DNA of 42,225 nt from Lachnospiraceae bacterium UBA7196 (lineage in GTDB: Bacteria; Bacillota; Clostridia; Lachnospirales; Lachnospiraceae): positions 1 through 42,225 of the forward strand of contig DKUU01000002.1 in assembly GCA_002490835.1 (NCBI GenBank), read 5' to 3'. Shown here one piece after another: positions 25,326 to 33,698 of the stretch (the stretch's first letter is position 1; each line of letters opens with the position of its first letter). The position numbers and the translations under genes are program-made. The notes beneath the pieces were generated by a model. The model did not search any database. It was not told the DNA's origin and saw only the letters and a program-made list of their open reading frames with translations.

Positions 25326-26192
25326 ATGGAAGATTACATGATTCGCGCAACGGCGGCCAACGCGCAGATACGCGCTTTCGCGGTGACCTCAAGAGAGCTT
25401 GTGGAATATGCCAGAGCGGCACACGACAGCAGCCCCGTGGTGACGGCGGCGCTGGGAAGATTGATGACCGGCGCTTTGATGATGGGCGGTATGCTCAAAG
25501 GTGAGAAAGACATCCTTACCCTGCAGATCAGAGGAGAAGGTCCGGTACACGGGCTTACGGCGACTGCGGATTCTTTGGGGCATGTGAAGGGCTATGCGGA
25601 CCAGCCGCAGGCGATGATGCCGCCAAGCAGCGCGGGGAAACTGGATGTGGGCGGCGTGATCGGCGCCGGCGTTTTGCATGTGATGAAGGATATGGGACTC
25701 AAAGAGCCCTATGCTTCCACCATTGCTTTGCAGACAGGGGAGATCGCGGATGATCTGACCTATTATTTTGCTGTTTCCGAACAGGTTCCTTCCGTCGTAG
25801 CGCTGGGCGTTTTGATGAACCGGGATAATACCGTGCGGCAGGCGGGCGGCTTTATCATTCAGCTCATGCCCTTTGCGTCGGAGGAGATTATTGGACGGCT
25901 CGAAGAAAAATTATCAAAAATAACATCTGTGACGGCATTGTTGGAGGCGGGGGAAACGCCCGAAGAAATACTGGAAAGCGTGCTGGGAGAGTTCGGTTTG
26001 GAGGTCACGGACCGGCTTCCGGTCTCCTTTCAATGCGACTGCAGCAGAGAGCGGGTGGAGAAGGTACTCCTAAGCCTTGGAGGGAAGGACAGGCAGGAGC
26101 TGATCAACGAAGGAAAGGATGTGGAACTGCGCTGTCATTTTTGTAATCGGAACTATGTTTTTACGGCGGAGGAGATTAAGCGCCTTATTTGA
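25326..26192 (+). CDS. hslO: Redox-regulated chaperone Hsp33
   Basis: A 288-residue cytoplasmic holdase chaperone that is activated when oxidation releases its zinc. ATG 25326 (MEDYMIRATAANAQIRAF) is the family's usual start and has GGAAAGG ten bases upstream. An open frame back to 25257 would run into the foldback element and is rejected. Seen: VTAALGRLMTGALMMGGML, RGEGPVHGLTATADSLG, YYFAVSEQVPSVVALGV, and the zinc site near the C-terminus, CDC followed by CHFC (Cys-x-Cys and Cys-x-x-Cys). Length is typical. Confidence 0.95.
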   Translation: MEDYMIRATAANAQIRAFAVTSRELVEYARAAHDSSPVVTAALGRLMTGALMMGGMLKGEKDILTLQIRGEGPVHGLTATADSLGHVKGYADQPQAMMPPSSAGKLDVGGVIGAGVLHVMKDMGLKEPYASTIALQTGEIADDLTYYFAVSEQVPSVVALGVLMNRDNTVRQAGGFIIQLMPFASEEIIGRLEEKLSKITSVTALLEAGETPEEILESVLGEFGLEVTDRLPVSFQCDCSRERVEKVLLSLGGKDRQELINEGKDVELRCHFCNRNYVFTAEEIKRLI

Positions 26193-26975
26193 GGGGAAAA
26201 GGAGAAAGCTTCGTGATGGAAAGGACAGCGTAGCAATTTAGAGACGGAAGAAGAGAGTTAAAAGAAGATTTAATGGTTAATATATCGCTTTAGATAACGC
26301 GAAATTATAATCAAGCAAAAGAGCGGGAACAGAGAGGGGTTTGGAACAAAAAATGGCTGTTATTTTATGAAAGTACAGTCTGAAAACCGCAAAAACAGGG
26401 GAAACAAGAGAAGAGCGCAAGGTTGGAAGAACAGGCGCTATGTTTGACACGGAGATATAAAAATAACGGAATATATGGAATGGAAAATGGATGCGATTTT
26501 AATTTGCGATTTTTGAGAGCGTCAGCAAGGATAAAAAGATGAGGATTTGATAGCGGATGTTACAGATTGGTTGAACAAATTTTTATCTCACCGATCCAAA
26601 CACAAGAAGCTCGAAAAGCTAAAACAAGATTTAATAGAGAATGAATGACGTAATTTCGTTTTTACACCAAAAAGATAACAACTGGGGTGAAATGAAAGAA
26701 ATATTGATTTTATGAGGCCCGTACAGATAAGAATAACAGGTGTTAACATAAAAATAGCGGATGATATATAACATATCGTATATTTTTTGTAGCAGCTCAT
26801 TTGATGCAATCACGGAAAAATTTCGTAAAAAGCGCTTAAAAACAAAATTAAGAACCTGTATTTTGCGCACTCGTTTTGTTATACTATTTTATAGGATTAG
26901 AAGAATATGACAACGTGGATTGTCTGGTTAAATTTATAGAAATCATAAAAAACAGGAAGGAATTTACAGAATATT
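26193..26975. other. 783-base AT-rich gap without a confident gene
   Basis: Stop codons are frequent in all frames. The first half is purine-rich on the plus strand; the second half is strongly AT-rich. The only coding-like piece is a 33-codon frame at 26547-26648 (listed separately). A TATACT lies about 95 bases before nadE (26880-26885) in the context TTTTGTTATACTATTTTA, similar to the ATPase promoter at 8112, and may be the nadE -10. Minus-strand frames at 26588-26870 look like AT-rich noise. Possibly the site of a decayed gene. Confidence 0.5.
26547..26648 (+). pseudogene. Possible gene remnant, 33 codons
   Basis: From a TTG at 26547 to TGA at 26648 the frame reads a plausible amphipathic helix (VTDWLNKFLSHRSKHKKLEK, then LKQDLIENE), with amino acid use unlike the noise around it. 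A stop lies upstream in frame and there is no ribosome binding site. It may be the tail of a decayed gene. No family recognised. Confidence 0.2.
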
Positions 26976-28892
26976 ATGAAACAGGGATTTATTAAAGTGG
27001 CGGCGGTGACGCCGAAGATCAAAGCAGCAGATCCGCATTATAATGCAAAAGAAATCGGGAAGGGGATCGAGGAGGCACTGCGTCGTGGAGCGAAAATTAT
27101 CGTGTTTCCGGAACTTTGTCTGACGGGCTATACCTGCGGCGATCTGTTTTTGCAGGAACTGCTGTTGACGCAGGCGCTGGAAGCGCTTGCGGAGGTGGCT
27201 GCAGCCACGGAAGACAGTGACGCGCTTGTTTTTGTGGGCCTTCCGCTGGTAAAAGGGCATAAGCTGTATAATGTGGCGGCGGCGCTGCAGGACGGCGAGG
27301 TGCTTGCTTTTATACCGAAGCGCTGTATCCCTTCCTATGCGGAGTTTTATGAGACGAGACATTTTGAGCAGGGCAATCTCCAGCCGGAGCCCTTTTTCTA
27401 TGAAGGAAAGGAAATACCGTTTGGAGCGGATATTCTCTTTCAGGTGGATGGTATGAGCGGTCTGCTGGTGGGCTGTGAGATCTGTGAAGATATCTGGTCG
27501 CCGGAACCGCCCGCGACAGCGCATGCGCTGGCCGGAGCGACGGTGATCGTAAATCTCTCGGCTTCTAATGAGACAGTGGGGAAGGATGCCTACCGGGAGA
27601 TGCTGGTAAAATCCGCCAGCGCAAGGCAGATTTCCGCCTACGTTTACGCATCCGCCGGAGAGGGGGAGTCCACGCAGGATCTGGTCTTTGGCGGACACAA
27701 TATCATTGCGGAGAACGGCGTGGTGCTGGCACAGGCAAAGAGATTTGAAACGGGTGTTATTTATGCGGACATCGACATTCACAGGTTGATGCACGAGCGG
27801 CGCAGGATGAGTACTTATCGGGGAGAGCAGGAGAATCTGCGTCCGCACGGATTGATTCTGGTCCGCATGGAGGAGGAAGAAACATTTTTGGAAAGAAGAT
27901 TTTCGGACAGACCCTTTGTGCCGGACCAGCCGGAGGAGCGGGAGAAACGTTGTAATGAAATTCTCTCTATCCAGTCCTACGGTCTGAAAAAGCGCTTGGA
28001 ACACACGGGCGCATCATCGGCTGTGCTTGGTATTTCCGGCGGTCTGGATTCCACGCTGGCTCTGCTGGTGACAGTGCGGGCATTTGATCTGCTTGGGCGG
28101 GAACGAAATAAAATAACATCTGTTACTATGCCTTGCTTTGGCACGACTGACAGAACTTATGATAATGCCTGCAAGCTGGCGCGCCTGTTGGGGACAACGC
28201 TGCGGGAAGTGGATATCAGGGAGGCCGTGAACGTGCATTTTCGGGATATCGGCCAGAGCAGCGACTGTCATGATGTGACCTATGAGAACGGACAGGCCAG
28301 AGAGCGGACGCAGGTATTGATGGATATCGCCAATCAGACGGGCGGTCTGGTCATCGGCACGGGAGATATGTCCGAGTTGGCGCTTGGCTGGGCGACTTAT
28401 AACGGGGATCATATGTCTATGTACGGCGTGAACGCTGGTGTGCCGAAAACGCTGGTGCGGCATCTGGTACGCTATTATGCGGATACTTGTGACGACGAGG
28501 CCCTTAAGGCTATTTTGCTGGATATTCTGGATACGCCCGTGAGTCCGGAGCTTCTGCCGCCCGTGGATGGGGCGATTTCCCAGAAGACGGAGGATTTGGT
28601 GGGCCCTTACGAGCTGCACGATTTCTTCTTATATTATATGCTGCGCTGCGGTTTTGCGCCTGCGAAGGTCTATCGGGTGGCTTGTATGGCTTTTGCGGGA
28701 GTTTATGACAATGATGTCATATTGAAATGGCTGAAAGTGTTCTATCGGAGATTTTTTTCCCAGCAGTTTAAGCGGTCCTGTCTGCCGGACGGCCCCAAGG
28801 TGGGAAGCGTGGCGCTCTCGCCCAGAGGGGATCTGCGTATGCCTTCGGATGCCAGCGCGGCGGTGTGGCTGGCACAGTTGGAGGAGTTGTAG
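26976..28892 (+). CDS. nadE: Glutamine-dependent NAD+ synthetase
   Basis: A 638-residue two-domain enzyme that amidates deamido-NAD+ to NAD+ with ATP and glutamine-derived ammonia, the last step of NAD synthesis. The N-terminal nitrilase-like glutaminase has its triad Glu46 (VFPELCLTGY), Lys115 (FIPKRCIPSYAEFYE) and Cys170 (GCEICEDIW). The C-terminal synthetase has the PP-loop GISGGLDSTLALL (near residue 350) and GTGDMSELALGWATYNGDHM. AGGAAGG precedes the ATG. Length agrees with the long glutamine-dependent form. It is probably transcribed alone from a promoter in the AT-rich gap upstream. Confidence 0.95.
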   Translation: MKQGFIKVAAVTPKIKAADPHYNAKEIGKGIEEALRRGAKIIVFPELCLTGYTCGDLFLQELLLTQALEALAEVAAATEDSDALVFVGLPLVKGHKLYNVAAALQDGEVLAFIPKRCIPSYAEFYETRHFEQGNLQPEPFFYEGKEIPFGADILFQVDGMSGLLVGCEICEDIWSPEPPATAHALAGATVIVNLSASNETVGKDAYREMLVKSASARQISAYVYASAGEGESTQDLVFGGHNIIAENGVVLAQAKRFETGVIYADIDIHRLMHERRRMSTYRGEQENLRPHGLILVRMEEEETFLERRFSDRPFVPDQPEEREKRCNEILSIQSYGLKKRLEHTGASSAVLGISGGLDSTLALLVTVRAFDLLGRERNKITSVTMPCFGTTDRTYDNACKLARLLGTTLREVDIREAVNVHFRDIGQSSDCHDVTYENGQARERTQVLMDIANQTGGLVIGTGDMSELALGWATYNGDHMSMYGVNAGVPKTLVRHLVRYYADTCDDEALKAILLDILDTPVSPELLPPVDGAISQKTEDLVGPYELHDFFLYYMLRCGFAPAKVYRVACMAFAGVYDNDVILKWLKVFYRRFFSQQFKRSCLPDGPKVGSVALSPRGDLRMPSDASAAVWLAQLEEL

Positions 28893-28984
28893 GAGCCGGG
28901 CTGCCGGACGGGCTTCACGGGCAGAGGTCAATTTTTTGCTATTTTTTGAAACACAGAGTACCAAAAAGAGAGGAGATCTTCAGA

Positions 28985-29563
28985 GTGATTGAAGGAGGAA
29001 AGAATTACGAGGCAGCGGAAGCGGAGAGAGTGCTGGACGACAGGGTATATACCGTGCGGGATATCGAGGCGCTGCCGGAGGGAGAACGGGCTGAGCTGAT
29101 TGATGGGAAAATGTACAGGATGGCCACGCCTACGCTGACGCATCAGGATATTCTTATGTGGCTGAGCGTAAAAATTTGGGTTCATATTGAGAAACATGGA
29201 GGACCATGTAAAGTGCTTCCCGCTCCTTTTGCGGTCTATATCAAGGATGACGAACACAATTATGTGGAGCCGGATGTCACGGTGATCTGTGATCGGGACA
29301 GGCTGGACGAGAAAGGCTGTCACGGGGCGCCGGACTGGGCGATCGAGATCGTTTCGCCGTCGAGTAAGACCATGGACTATATCAGGAAATGCGCTCTTTA
29401 TGAAGCGGCGGGCGTGAGGGAGTATTGGATCGTTGATCCGAAGGAGAAAAGCGTCCTTGTGTATAATTTTGAGCATGGCACTTCCGGACGGTATTCTTTT
29501 TCCGATCAGGTGAAGGCGGGAATCTATGATGATTTCTTCCTTGATTTTAATGAAGTGGCGTGA
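28985..29563 (+). CDS. Uma2 family (DUF820) putative endonuclease
   Basis: A 192-residue protein. GTG 28985 is chosen for GAGAGGAGA eight bases upstream; an open frame back into nadE at 28865 is rejected. Family marks: YTVRDIEALPEGERAELIDGKMYRM, then PTLTHQDILMWL, EPDVTVICD, PDWAIEIVSPSSKTMDY, and KCALYEAAGVREYWIVDPKEKSV. The Asp and Glu-x-x-x-Pro-Ser pattern matches a PD-(D/E)xK nuclease fold. The family is common in cyanobacteria and some Firmicutes, and its biological role is unknown. Confidence 0.88.
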   Translation: MIEGGKNYEAAEAERVLDDRVYTVRDIEALPEGERAELIDGKMYRMATPTLTHQDILMWLSVKIWVHIEKHGGPCKVLPAPFAVYIKDDEHNYVEPDVTVICDRDRLDEKGCHGAPDWAIEIVSPSSKTMDYIRKCALYEAAGVREYWIVDPKEKSVLVYNFEHGTSGRYSFSDQVKAGIYDDFFLDFNEVA

Positions 29564-29628
29564 AAACAGCGGTTTTATGCACTGTCAGACATCGGAAATT
29601 GCCGATAACAAGGAAAACGAGACGCACG

Positions 29629-29656
29629 GCGGGCAGGGAAAATCTTCTCTGCCCGC
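29629..29656. terminator. Hairpin between convergent Uma2 and membrane-protein genes
   Basis: GCGGGCAGGGA (29629-29639) pairs with TCTCTGCCCGC (29646-29656) with one G-T pair and a six-base loop, followed by a T-rich tail (29660-29675). It probably terminates the Uma2 side. Confidence 0.55.
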
Positions 29657-29717
29657 ATAGTGTTTCTTTCCTCTTTCATAATAGAAGTCTTTTCCAAACG
29701 TCCGGAAAGGGCCGCCG

Positions 29718-30194
29718 TTATTCGTCTTCCGTTTCCCCCTGATTTTCCAGCGCTTTGTTAAGGGAACTCTCGATGGCGTCCAGAAGAATCATGGAGGTAT
29801 ACTTGCTGTCGTCCGGGTATGTAATTCCGGTCAGGCTCTGGTTGGTTATGATTTGATTCGCCAGATCCTCAAAGGAAGGCTGGATAAGAGGATACATGGT
29901 CGTGACAGCTTCATCCAGATTGACGAGCCGGATGGCGTTGATATTCTTTTCATCTACGGTCACCTCGATCTCCACAACGTTGTCATTCAGGATCAGGGAT
30001 GTCGTATAGACGCCGGGTACATAGGAGTCCGTAGTGGTCTGCTGTGTCACGGCGGACATGGTTTCCTGCTTTTTTTCTTTCGGCAGAAACATAATGATGA
30101 GCAGGATGATAAAAAGGATACCGAGAGCAGCGAAAATGCCGGTATATATCAATTCTTTCACGTGCAGCACGACAATTTTGGTCTTAGAACTCAT
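29718..30194 (-). CDS. Single-pass membrane protein with FMN-binding-like domain
   Basis: A 158-residue protein. A basic start is followed by one membrane segment (LIYTGIFAALGILFIILLIIMF), a Thr/Gln linker, and an extracytoplasmic domain. That domain (YVPGVYTTSLILNDNVVEIEVTV, then EKNINAIRLV, then YTSMILLDAIESSLNKAL) follows the strand and helix order of FMN-binding domains. The Ser-Gly-Ala-Thr site that takes covalent FMN is absent: the corresponding place reads DDSKYTS. It is therefore more likely a non-flavin relative. Transcribed towards the Uma2 gene. Function unknown. Confidence 0.55.
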   Translation of the reverse strand: MSSKTKIVVLHVKELIYTGIFAALGILFIILLIIMFLPKEKKQETMSAVTQQTTTDSYVPGVYTTSLILNDNVVEIEVTVDEKNINAIRLVNLDEAVTTMYPLIQPSFEDLANQIITNQSLTGITYPDDSKYTSMILLDAIESSLNKALENQGETEDE

Positions 30195-30549
30195 ACAAAT
30201 ATCCCCATGGTGATTCTTTTTTACTAATGTATGTGAGCAGGGTGGGGTTTATGCGTGGGGATTTTATAGCAAATCGGAATGAGGTTGTAAGGGGTTCCAC
30301 TATGGGACTATAAAAATCTAAGATAAAAAATATCTTTAAATTCTAATATAGAATCTATGTCATGATAATTTTATCATCTAAATATTTTACATGCAATATA
30401 CTTTGAATAAACCAATATTATTAATATTAGAAATAGATTTTTATTAAAAATAATTGACTACATTGCGTAAATATGTTATATTGTACCAAAAGTGAAAATG
30501 ATGTCATAAATGGTAGAATTTTGCTATTTAAAGAAAGGCGGATGCCAAT
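30195..30549. other. AT-rich intergenic region between the membrane protein and the cas operon
   Basis: A 355-base divergent interval with no gene. It has several short palindromes: AAGATA/TATCTT around 30320-30336, ATTCTA/TAGAAT near 30337-30353, and ATGATAA/TTATCAT near 30362-30377. The cas promoter (separate entry) lies at its right end. The base composition drops sharply here against the genes to the left, which suits a transferred block. Confidence 0.5.
30454..30482 (+). promoter_or_regulatory. Promoter of the cas operon
   Basis: TTGACT (30454-30459), a 17-bp spacer and TATATT (30477-30482) make a near-consensus SigA promoter, giving a leader of about 60 bases before cas6. It is the only strong promoter found ahead of the eight cas genes. 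Confidence 0.75.
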
Positions 30550-31287
30550 ATGCGGTTCAAGCTTGATTTCACAATTGATCGGTCAGAATTGAATGCTGAT
30601 TACAGACGCTGTATCTTAAGTTTTATTAAGCACTCGCTAGAACATTCTGTAAATGGTGATCTGCTGGAAAGATATTATAAGGATACCAATACCAAAGATT
30701 TTTCATGGACTATGATTGTCAGCAAGCCTCAGTTTACAAAGGAGAAGTTTCAATTTGCGGATAACAAGTTTGCCTTAATATTTTCTACTGATGACAGAAA
30801 GCAGACCGGCATGTATCTGATGCTGGCGTTTCTAAATCAGAAAAACAAGAGGTATCCGGCGGAAGAAGAAAATTATTTTACACTGAAAAATATTGTTCAA
30901 CTAGACCAAAAAACGATAAAAGGTACGACGGTCAGATTTGTTTCCATGCCGGGGTCTTCTCTTGTTGTGCGTGAGCATAACAGAGAGACTAACAAAGATA
31001 TCTATTACAGTTGTGAAGATGAGGGATATGCGGACAAGCTGGAGCAGGCATTGAAAACGCAGGCGGAGATGGCGGGATTTCCGGAGACATCAGTGGATAG
31101 CATCAGGCTGGATGAAGTGACGGGTAGGAAAGTGGTGGTGAAGCACTACGGAATCTATCTGGATGCGACGATTGCGGATTTTACGGTTTCAGGAGAAAAC
31201 AGAATATTGCAGTATTTTTATCAAAACGCCGTATGTTCGAGGCGCAGCTCCGGGTTTGGCATGATCGATATCGTGGAGGAGGGATGA
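30550..31287 (+). CDS. cas6: Cas6 crRNA endoribonuclease
   Basis: A 245-residue protein, first gene of the cas operon. It cuts the array transcript within each repeat to release crRNAs. The two-RAMP-domain layout is suggested by an N-terminal strand (MRFKLDFTID) followed by a helix with His28 and His32, in the region where the catalytic His usually lies. The C-terminal glycine-rich loop CSRRSSGFGMIDIVEEG is characteristic of Cas6. The next gene starts three bases after its stop, so the operon is tightly packed. Confidence 0.88.
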   Translation: MRFKLDFTIDRSELNADYRRCILSFIKHSLEHSVNGDLLERYYKDTNTKDFSWTMIVSKPQFTKEKFQFADNKFALIFSTDDRKQTGMYLMLAFLNQKNKRYPAEEENYFTLKNIVQLDQKTIKGTTVRFVSMPGSSLVVREHNRETNKDIYYSCEDEGYADKLEQALKTQAEMAGFPETSVDSIRLDEVTGRKVVVKHYGIYLDATIADFTVSGENRILQYFYQNAVCSRRSSGFGMIDIVEEG

Positions 31288-31290
31288 GTA

Positions 31291-32781
31291 TTGATTGAAG
31301 AATTTACAGATCATCTGGAAGCGGATGATTGGAAAGACGCAGCGGCTATCGTGGGGTTGATCCGTTTTTTTGATTATGCACAGATACCTTATAATAAAGA
31401 AGAGATCGAGCGGGCAAAAGAAATCTATGACAATGATTCCGAATATGATGAGGGGCTGGATGTTCTTAGATTTAATGCGGCCGATATAACGGATGAGAAG
31501 CTGGATGCGTTTATTGAGGATTATTTTGCGGAAGAGCTGCATCACTGCGCCGTAGAAAGGGCGTTACATAAAACGGATTGGTCGAAAGAGGAAGTTGATT
31601 TTATCAATGGGAAACTGACGGCAAATACCGCTATGAAGGATATATTTCCAAAACAGAAATTTGATGGAACAAATGCGGAAAAAATCCTTGATTTGATCGA
31701 AGAAAACAGAAGTTATATTGTTCGTAAAACTTTTGTACATAAACCAAATTTGTATAAAAATTTTTGTAATGTACCTAAGCAAAAAATTGAAGAATTTTGT
31801 AATAATTTATTTCAAAAACCTGAAAATAAGGTAGTACGATTGCAAGGTTACCATATGGATCTTAATCATAAGGGTAGATCAATTTCCTACCGGTTTAATG
31901 AAAAATTATTTTCTTCCTCAGACAGTCGATTTTATGATTTCATACCGTTTGCCTTTACCATTGGAAGAGAATCTTTTTTTATCAATGATAATTCCACGAT
32001 CAGGCAGTTGGTCCGGACCAATAAGCAATTGCAGGATAAGTGCCGGGAACAGAGAAAAAATTCGGCAAATGGGAATGTGGATACCAGAAGGATCTTGTTT
32101 GAAAATATCATTTACGCGTCCGATTTTCTTGATTATGATGTGGAGATCATCAAAAAGGATATAGATGCTTCCTTTTTTGAGACGTTCTTTTTAAGGCGTG
32201 AGAGCATTGAGATCCTTAGGCAGATCAAAAATTACAATGTTTTTTGCAGGACAATAAAGCTGGGTGATGATTATGTATCGGTACTTGAGAGGGTGACGGA
32301 CTGTGTCAAAAATCTGCAGCTTTTGGATGGTTTTATAGAGGCTTTGCTCAAGGACGATGCCAATAAAAAAACAGCAAACAATTCCATTTTGACATGGAAT
32401 ATGCTTAAGCTGAACCTATTGATACGTGACAAGCTACATATTGGAGGTGAAAACATGAATAAAACGATGCGTAGTGCATATGCGGGAGCGGAAAGGGCGG
32501 CGGCTGTGCTCAAGGGCAGAAATCAGGGAAATAAGATCAGCAGTTACCGGACAAAATTGTTGAGTGCGTTACTTTTTCATGATTACAGCCGATTTTCGGA
32601 GATACTGCTCAGCTTGTCCAATTATGCGGATGTTTATTTCCCGTTTGCCTATGATCTGTTTGAGGATTTTGAGGCGAACAAGGATGCGGCATATACTTTT
32701 GTCAATCATTTCAATGAGTTTTCCGGAAATAATGCGGACGAAGATGAAGCAGCAGATAACAAAGCATTGGATGAAATGTAA
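31291..32781 (+). CDS. cas8: Type I Cas8 large subunit (type I-B-like, Cas8a1/Csx8-like)
   Basis: A 496-residue Cascade large subunit, identified mainly by position between cas6 and cas7 and by size. The start is a TTG at 31291 with GGAGGAGGG ending seven bases before it; the ATG at 31284 is out of frame. It lacks the paired CxxC zinc motif of Cst1-type Cas8 proteins, so I place it nearer to the Cas8a1/Csx8 group, with low certainty. The last 108 residues are all helical and have their own ribosome binding site (next entry). This protein would recognise the PAM and stabilise Cascade on target DNA. Confidence 0.75.
   Translation: MIEEFTDHLEADDWKDAAAIVGLIRFFDYAQIPYNKEEIERAKEIYDNDSEYDEGLDVLRFNAADITDEKLDAFIEDYFAEELHHCAVERALHKTDWSKEEVDFINGKLTANTAMKDIFPKQKFDGTNAEKILDLIEENRSYIVRKTFVHKPNLYKNFCNVPKQKIEEFCNNLFQKPENKVVRLQGYHMDLNHKGRSISYRFNEKLFSSSDSRFYDFIPFAFTIGRESFFINDNSTIRQLVRTNKQLQDKCREQRKNSANGNVDTRRILFENIIYASDFLDYDVEIIKKDIDASFFETFFLRRESIEILRQIKNYNVFCRTIKLGDDYVSVLERVTDCVKNLQLLDGFIEALLKDDANKKTANNSILTWNMLKLNLLIRDKLHIGGENMNKTMRSAYAGAERAAAVLKGRNQGNKISSYRTKLLSALLFHDYSRFSEILLSLSNYADVYFPFAYDLFEDFEANKDAAYTFVNHFNEFSGNNADEDEAADNKALDEM
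32455..32781 (+). CDS. Probable Cas11 small subunit from an internal start in cas8
   Basis: Inside cas8, GGAGGTGA (32443-32450) lies seven bases (counting from GGAGG) before an in-frame ATG at 32455. This is one of the strongest Shine-Dalgarno/start pairs in the window. The product would be 108 residues, all helical and basic at the start (MNKTMRSAYAGAERAAAVLK), ending in an acidic tail. Internal translation of Cas11 from the cas8 gene is established for types I-B, I-C and I-D, and the size fits. That the site is used here is inference. Confidence 0.7.
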   Translation: MNKTMRSAYAGAERAAAVLKGRNQGNKISSYRTKLLSALLFHDYSRFSEILLSLSNYADVYFPFAYDLFEDFEANKDAAYTFVNHFNEFSGNNADEDEAADNKALDEM

Positions 32782-32795
32782 AGGAGAGAGGACTT

Positions 32796-33677
32796 ATGGA
32801 GAAGAAAACCATCACACTGACAGTGGCAGCAAATATGACTTCCAACTATTCGGAAACTTTGAGTAATATTGGTAACGTGCAAAAGATCTACAAAAAGGGT
32901 CATGTCTATACGATTCGCAGCCGCGAAAGTCTGAAGAACGCGATCATGGTGCAGAGCGGGATGTATGACGACCTTGTAACTACGGTAGACGGGGCGACAC
33001 AGAAACAGGCAACACCTGAGAGAAATGCGGCCAATAACAGGGCCTTGGAGGGCGGTTATATGACCACGGGTAAGGATACCTATATCCGCAACAGTTCTTT
33101 TTATCTGACGGATGCGGTGGCCTGCGAACCGTTTGTCAGTGAAACCCGTTTTCATAACAATCTGTATCTGGCAAGTAATTTTGCAAAGGCAAATAACCTG
33201 AATCTCCAAAAAGATGCAGGAAAGGCAGGGTTGATGCCGTACCAGTATGAATATGAGAAGTCTTTGCGGGTATACAGTATAACGATTGATTTGGATATGA
33301 TCGGCACAGACCCTAATTTTGCGGAAGAAGAGGCAGATGGAGCGGAGAAGGCGGAACGGGTCAACAGTCTTCTCAGTGCGGTGGAAAATCTCAGCCTGGT
33401 CGTGAGAGGAAATTTGGACAATGCAGAGCCTGTCTTTGTTGTAGGCGGCTTTTCGGAGAGAAAGACACATTATTTTGAGAATGTGGTAAAGGTGATTGAT
33501 AACAGGCTTGCGTTGTCGGAGGATCTGATTCAAAGGGTGAAGAAGGGGTATTCTACAGCGCTGCTTCGCGGGCACAATTTCGACAATGAGGATGAAATCA
33601 TTGAAAAACTGAATCCCGTCAGTGTAGAGGAGTTTTTTGAGACATTGCGGGAACAGGTTCGGGCGTATTATCAGTAG
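32796..33677 (+). CDS. cas7: Cas7 backbone subunit (Cst2/DevR type)
   Basis: A 293-residue RAMP protein that polymerises along the crRNA as the Cascade backbone. GGAGAGAGG precedes the ATG. Seen: KKTITLTVAANMTSNYSETLSNIG at the N-terminus, the long central loop, YQYEYEKSLRVYSITIDLDMIG, the segment LSLVVRGNLDNAEPVFVVGG, and a C-terminal VEEFFETLREQ helix. These suit the Cas7/Cst2/DevR group of type I-B systems. It lies 14 bases after cas8 and 21 before cas5. Confidence 0.85.
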   Translation: MEKKTITLTVAANMTSNYSETLSNIGNVQKIYKKGHVYTIRSRESLKNAIMVQSGMYDDLVTTVDGATQKQATPERNAANNRALEGGYMTTGKDTYIRNSSFYLTDAVACEPFVSETRFHNNLYLASNFAKANNLNLQKDAGKAGLMPYQYEYEKSLRVYSITIDLDMIGTDPNFAEEEADGAEKAERVNSLLSAVENLSLVVRGNLDNAEPVFVVGGFSERKTHYFENVVKVIDNRLALSEDLIQRVKKGYSTALLRGHNFDNEDEIIEKLNPVSVEEFFETLREQVRAYYQ

Positions 33678-33698
33678 GATCAGGAAGAAGGTGTGCGG

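Noticed and set aside
26588..26870. Two minus-strand frames of 73 and 79 codons in the nadE upstream gap
   Set aside because: AT-rich, Phe/Ile/Tyr/Ser-heavy composition, overlapping each other in different frames, no ribosome binding site.
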